A stretch of 33,392 nt of DNA from Treponemataceae bacterium (GTDB lineage: Bacteria > Spirochaetota > Spirochaetia > Treponematales > Treponemataceae). The stretch is from NCBI GenBank assembly GCA_024413635.1, contig JAKSTT010000008.1:1-33392 (forward strand). Reading direction: 5' to 3'. Both the position numbers and the translations under genes were made by a program. Shown here piece by piece: positions 30,901 through 33,392 of the stretch. A model generated the notes under the pieces. The model was not told where the DNA came from, did no database searches, and saw nothing but the letters and a program-made list of their open reading frames with translations. The stretch's first letter is position 1, and every line of letters begins with the position of its first letter.

Positions 30901-32302
30901 GCAGGGAAATGACGCCGGGTGTTTCCAGTTCATAGTGGGAGTAATCAGAAGCCTCGATGGTAAAGTCTACGCTGCTGTCATGGAGCAGAACTTCTGCCTG
31001 CACTGCCGTAAGGGCAGTTTCTCCGGCGTAGACCTGAGGCGCAAACATGACAAAGCCACTGGGAAGCCGGTCAATATAGAACAAGGTTTCCAGATCCCGG
31101 CCGGAAGGGAGTGCAAAACGGTTGATGCTTAATTCACCTTCCGGGATAAGGGTTGCAAAGGTAAATGAGCCCGTATAGCTGATGTCCATGGAAGGATTGC
31201 GTACTGAAACCTGCCGGGCAGCAACCCTTGTTCCGTCACCGCTGGCATCAACGGATACGGTAAGGCCACCTTTCAGCAGGGCTGCAGGCAGTTGAACATT
31301 CCCCTGAGCCTGGTACCGTACGGAATTTTTCAGGTCATGCAGGTCTGCAGATACAGTATAGGAGCCGGACACCGCCAGATCCTGCAGTTTCCGGAGCAGG
31401 TCGTTACTGCTTTTGATGGTAACCAGATGCAGCGGTTTAAATTGGTCGGCCATGAGGCTGGCACTGACGGTCTGAGTGTTCAGGTTATAGGATGCAGTCA
31501 GGCTGTAAGGCTGTTTTGCAGATACCAGTGTTGCTTCAACACGGTCGTCCTGCAGTCTGGCAGAAAGGGCCGTAGTTCCAAGACGGATCCGGTCGCCTTC
31601 ATCGCTGGTAATTTCCAGCCGGACAAGGGATCCGGTCAGGGTTTCTGCAAGAGTTCCACGGGCCTTGAACGATACATGGAATGCATCAGCATGAAGAACT
31701 GTTGCCGTACCGTTTACAGAAACATCGGTACTGCCGGAACGTCCGGGAGTCAGTTTCAGCTGCGGCAGGATGACTTCTGCAGAAAAGCCCGGCTGCCGGT
31801 AACGAAGGGTCAGGGATTTTAAGGTTACGGTAAAGGGCAGCTGCAGCGAAAAACTGCTGTTTCCTGACGGACTTTTTTCCTTTGGAGGACCTGCCAGTTT
31901 CTGTACCAGTGAAGTCTGGGCCTCGTTATCCCAGTCCAGGGTAAATCCTTCAACCGTTACATTCCTGATATGGGAAAGGATATCATTGACATCCCTGAAG
32001 TTGATGCGACCCAGTTTCCAGGATACAGACAATTGCTGTACCGAAAGGATGGTGTCTCCGGTCAGGGAATCTGACACGCTGACACCCTTCAGGCGGAGGC
32101 CTCCCAGCAGATTGGGGGAAATGGTGTCATAGGTGATGCGGAGTGCTGCTTTTTCTTCAATCAGGGCAAAAACCTGTTCCTTTACTGCCTGCAGACGGTT
32201 CTGGATTGCGGACATAATGGGGTTAACGGTGGAAAACACCAACGCCAGCATGAGAAGAATTGAAGCTGTGGTTAAACTGATTTTTGCTATCCGCGACTTC
32301 AC
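27920..32302 (-). CDS. tamB: TamB-family translocation/assembly protein
   Basis: A protein of about 1460 residues with one N-terminal membrane anchor (ISLTTASILLMLALVFSTV). A very long beta-rich periplasmic region made of repeating strands is followed by the TamB (DUF490) C-terminal domain from about 1100 onward (GGEILYLNRNFYLREGSIRM, VNLRAETRERTGKGDL, LLGEAI). TamB and AsmA-like proteins form grooved bridges between membranes and are linked to barrel assembly or phospholipid transport. I prefer the GTG at 32302, which has TAGGGC upstream. The longer frame starts at a TTG at 32335 that lies inside the likely promoter. It precedes bamA in the same operon. Confidence 0.93.
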   Translation of the reverse strand: MKSRIAKISLTTASILLMLALVFSTVNPIMSAIQNRLQAVKEQVFALIEEKAALRITYDTISPNLLGGLRLKGVSVSDSLTGDTILSVQQLSVSWKLGRINFRDVNDILSHIRNVTVEGFTLDWDNEAQTSLVQKLAGPPKEKSPSGNSSFSLQLPFTVTLKSLTLRYRQPGFSAEVILPQLKLTPGRSGSTDVSVNGTATVLHADAFHVSFKARGTLAETLTGSLVRLEITSDEGDRIRLGTTALSARLQDDRVEATLVSAKQPYSLTASYNLNTQTVSASLMADQFKPLHLVTIKSSNDLLRKLQDLAVSGSYTVSADLHDLKNSVRYQAQGNVQLPAALLKGGLTVSVDASGDGTRVAARQVSVRNPSMDISYTGSFTFATLIPEGELSINRFALPSGRDLETLFYIDRLPSGFVMFAPQVYAGETALTAVQAEVLLHDSSVDFTIEASDYSHYELETPGVISLQGFASWENGVDVQAAVSLNNLFGDSIVELVNCALPEKAALGEGIRNGVAPFIVSLDVYATTDFKGIVYNVPVAVVANTSRADQMLLLSLGGNETTISVSQCNLLYGGQEISATISADADADYNQVFFGTSLTLNGMPYSLSGVFMDRQVVSLQGDYGLDAEISFGKKGITGSLLFQNLPAVVGSYTFQASMDAGFEYRSLKDFSVSFTQLALSETSGAIRVQPAVALSGSLDQWGMTVSQITFSDTVDVLLGNGYLSWTLETDEDTGTTILSGGALALSVANSYQSDRVALTATFSNPLKNTFSSGALLRDSYIEAQADLDHFAVAHLLDGQAPEDTVTAMVSLQGSLENPSIYATVPNAAAKFGGSQASASFEASLEDKLASVMNGSFQYSAFTIDQTDAFFDLASGELQVSAEAGMDAFVRASTPFTLNARLSDADISAELLLQYLETNIASPVENYPVVLQRSSGVTALTAGQHEGVQAVLLESGDFYASATAEFPVLFTASGAVSDGNLNIGVDDISFDLSLLSNLINFQYFNLAQGMVTGHAGISGRTTDPHFDGELYVEDMSVGVRAFIDNPINSPVVRITAEENAIYLEGDNFLCDETPMTVEVGFFFDRWSFENLKVHLAMDEGYYTAGRFNQSFLDITGDLNGDLEIMYSRELITVDGTLSARNANAVINNNFLSDGAEDDGNGYKIQCNMVINVENKAQAYYPSRQNPLVRGLVTASTPLVFTYDTIGGTYSISGDLALRGGEILYLNRNFYLREGSIRMNETESGFNPLVNLRAETRERTGKGDLVRIILSVPNQRLRQINPVLSSDSSLSELEIRTLLGEAILVESGTSTGAMLSQLAASGVDYLLQNSLIRGLENRLRDSLHFDIFSIRSPVFQQALINALGENENVESVKIGNYFDNTTVYIGKYIGTSVYMDAMFSFRYDENNAGERKSNFVIQPEIGLEFPAPFANIRWSIAPDLTESVQNLWVPNTSLSLSWKLSL

Positions 32303-32319
32303 GCTTTGCCCTAATCCCC

Positions 32320-32348
32320 TATATAATTTTACCAAAAATGCAGGTTAA
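32320..32348 (-). promoter_or_regulatory. Candidate promoter of the tamB-bamA operon
   Basis: TTAACC (32348-32343), a 17-nt spacer and TATATA (32325-32320) on the minus strand. The predicted start is about 11 nt before the GTG of tamB. The -35 is weak. It lies in the 104-bp gap shared with the divergent tmk gene. Confidence 0.4.
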
Positions 32349-32406
32349 TGGGGAGTCTGAAAACAGAACTCCTCTATCTGTATCGGCAGAAAAAAGGATT
32401 ATCAGG

Positions 32407-33042
32407 ATGAACGTACTGCAGAATTTTATTGTATTTGAAGGCATTGATGGAGCGGGAACCACTACCCAGCTGAAAAAACTGGAATCCTTTTTTCAGGACA
32501 GAAATGCAGCCCCGGCACATTTTGATGCAGAGCCGACTACCGGCGAAACCGGCCGCTTTTTGCGCCGTGTGTTAAAGGGTGAAGTGCCCGCAACACCGGA
32601 GACCCAGGCATACCTTTTTGCGGCAGACCGAAACGAGCACATTTTTGGAAAGGGTGGCATTGCTGAATTGAGTAATGGTGGCACCCTGTGTTTTTCTGAC
32701 CGGTATTTCTTTTCAAGCCTGGCATACCAGAGTGCCGCCTGCGGTATGGAGCTGCCATTGCTTTTGAACAGCCGGTTTCCCCTGCCCCGCATTCTCTTTT
32801 ATTTTGATATTGATCCGGAAATCAGTCTGAAGCGGGTTACCGGCCGCGGCGAACAGCTGGAAATCTTTGAGAAGATGGAATACCAGCAGAAAACCCGGGC
32901 AAAGTACGAAGAAGTGATGACGATGTACGATGGCACGGAACTGGGAGAAGGGATGCAGGTGATCCGCATTGACGCCACAAAAACGCCGGACGAAATCCAC
33001 AGCCAGATACTGAGCATCATAAAAGACGTATACGGACTGTAA
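32407..33042 (+). CDS. tmk: Thymidylate kinase, atypical P-loop
   Basis: A 211-residue protein that should convert dTMP to dTDP. Family features are FEGIDGAGTTTQ at the P-loop (residues 10-21), AEPTTGETGRFLR (the substrate EP motif, about 41-53), SDRYFFSSLAYQ (the DR motif, about 98-109), and a lid region GRGEQLEIFEKMEY. The P-loop consensus GxxGxGK[ST] lacks its lysine: Thr18 stands in its place. AAGGA lies about 9 nt before the ATG at 32407, and the longer frame has no support. A small hairpin (32352-32372) lies in the leader. The stop codon is inside the left end of the palindromic element that follows. Confidence 0.93.
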   Translation: MNVLQNFIVFEGIDGAGTTTQLKKLESFFQDRNAAPAHFDAEPTTGETGRFLRRVLKGEVPATPETQAYLFAADRNEHIFGKGGIAELSNGGTLCFSDRYFFSSLAYQSAACGMELPLLLNSRFPLPRILFYFDIDPEISLKRVTGRGEQLEIFEKMEYQQKTRAKYEEVMTMYDGTELGEGMQVIRIDATKTPDEIHSQILSIIKDVYGL

Positions 33043-33178
33043 AAAAAGAGGCCGCGCCAGACGTTCTGACCCAACCCACCATCTGAGCATCGCCAAGGCT
33101 TTCTAACTGCTACCGGTTCCCGGGCGAAGTCTGCGTGGGTCGGGGCAGGTTGTCTGGTAAAGGGTTCTTTTTTTACAG
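33037..33178. other. 142-bp palindromic element, possible structured RNA or large bidirectional terminator
   Basis: The ends are a perfect 13-bp inverted repeat, CTGTAAAAAAAGA (33037-33049) and TCTTTTTTTACAG (33166-33178), and the left end includes the tmk stop. Inside are CCAGAC (33057-33062) with GTCTGG (33152-33157), then a 3x3 loop, then CTG/CAG, and a 10-bp helix that is continuous, with G-U pairing, if read on the minus strand. The apical part contains TCGCC/GGCGA. The result is a rod about 100 nt long with T7 runs on both strands. It contains no ORF that I trust. Confidence 0.65.
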
Positions 33179-33240
33179 GAACGCTTCTACTCAACAATTC
33201 ATGCTAACACTCTGCCGGTTGGGTTCCGATACTGTAAGAG

Positions 33241-33392
33241 ATGAAGAAGTTTCTTGCCCTGACAGTACTAGTACTCACCATGTGCGCCACCGTCCGCGGT
33301 CCCTCACAGACTGCATCGGCCATAGCCATTACGTACAAGGAACAGTACTATCAGCTGTTTCATCAGCACTACCAGCAGTATCCCGATGACGT
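33241..33392 (+). CDS. Signal-peptide protein, N-terminus only (runs off window)
   Basis: The frame from the ATG at 33241 is open to the window edge (50 codons). It starts MKKFLALTVLVLTMCATV, a typical signal peptide. The cysteine at residue 15 is preceded by LTM, a poor lipobox. The sequence continues into a Tyr/Gln-rich helical stretch (YKEQYYQLFHQHYQQYPDD) that resembles the start of a TPR-type protein. The Shine-Dalgarno is weak. A GATACT hexamer (33228-33233) ends 7 nt before the ATG, similar to the arrangement at rpe and dut. Function unknown. Confidence 0.65.
   Translation, partial: MKKFLALTVLVLTMCATVRGPSQTASAIAITYKEQYYQLFHQHYQQYPDD

Noticed and set aside
32303-32335. TTG start for tamB at 32335
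   Set aside because: It falls upstream of the likely -10 at 32325-32320, and the GTG at 32302 has a better ribosome-binding site.
32284-32406. Longer tmk starting at 32284
   Set aside because: The added 41 residues overlap the divergent tamB start and promoter, and the Shine-Dalgarno supports the ATG at 32407.
33037-33178. 4.5S signal-recognition-particle RNA gene
   Set aside because: Size and rod shape fit, and AGCAG occurs on the minus strand, but the conserved Ffh-binding core (CAGG, GGAA tetraloop, AGCAG in order) is absent on both strands.

Overview
The window reads as a chromosomal segment of a spirochaete, most likely a Treponema. The reasons are a very long GreA fused to a large N-terminal helical region, a TamB-BamA-OmpH-MutS gene run, a thymidylate kinase with a GAGTTT-type P-loop, and several signal-peptide TPR or HEAT proteins of the treponemal kind. 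Genes are closely packed (many 1-4 nt overlaps). No insertion sequence, prophage, CRISPR array, tRNA or rRNA was seen. This is mostly housekeeping DNA, so the novelty lies in leaders, domain fusions and non-coding structures.

Layout. Positions 1-2443 (minus): rpe, then a secreted TPR/coiled-coil protein, then an unknown secreted protein cut by the window edge. Positions 2517-6367 (plus): a promoter, a TPR protein and the 904-residue GreA fusion, ending in a bidirectional terminator shared with the minus-strand block that follows. Positions 6374-11509 (minus, transcribed right to left): dut, lptF, lptG, tgt and a secreted HEAT-repeat protein. Positions 11582-21443 (minus): rimP, nusA, infB, rbfA, truB, ribF, rpsO and pnp, which is the classical transcription/translation/ribosome-maturation operon. 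It has a promoter plus terminator-like leader before rimP, a terminator after rpsO, a long pnp leader hairpin, and a terminator after pnp. Positions 21445-32302 (minus): tamB, bamA, ompH, mutS and comF, an outer-membrane biogenesis group followed by two DNA-related genes. Positions 32407-33392 (plus): tmk, a 142-bp palindromic element, and the start of a signal-peptide protein cut by the window edge.

How the parts work together. BamA, OmpH and TamB build the outer membrane. LptF and LptG are inner-membrane LPS-exporter permease homologues, notable because the best-studied treponeme lacks LPS. NusA, IF2, RbfA, RimP, TruB, S15, PNPase and the GreA fusion serve transcription, ribosome assembly and RNA turnover. 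Dut and Tmk serve dTTP supply, and MutS serves mismatch repair.

The points I would look at first are: a 28-bp interrupted hairpin just upstream of the pnp Shine-Dalgarno; a promoter followed at once by an intrinsic terminator in the rimP-nusA leader; extended -10 promoters exactly 6 nt from the ATG of rpe and dut, which predict leaderless mRNAs; a zinc ribbon at the end of NusA; the GreA fusion with a CarD/RID-like segment; a thymidylate kinase lacking the P-loop lysine; and the palindromic element after tmk. All functional statements come from reading the sequence and remembered family knowledge. No database search was run.
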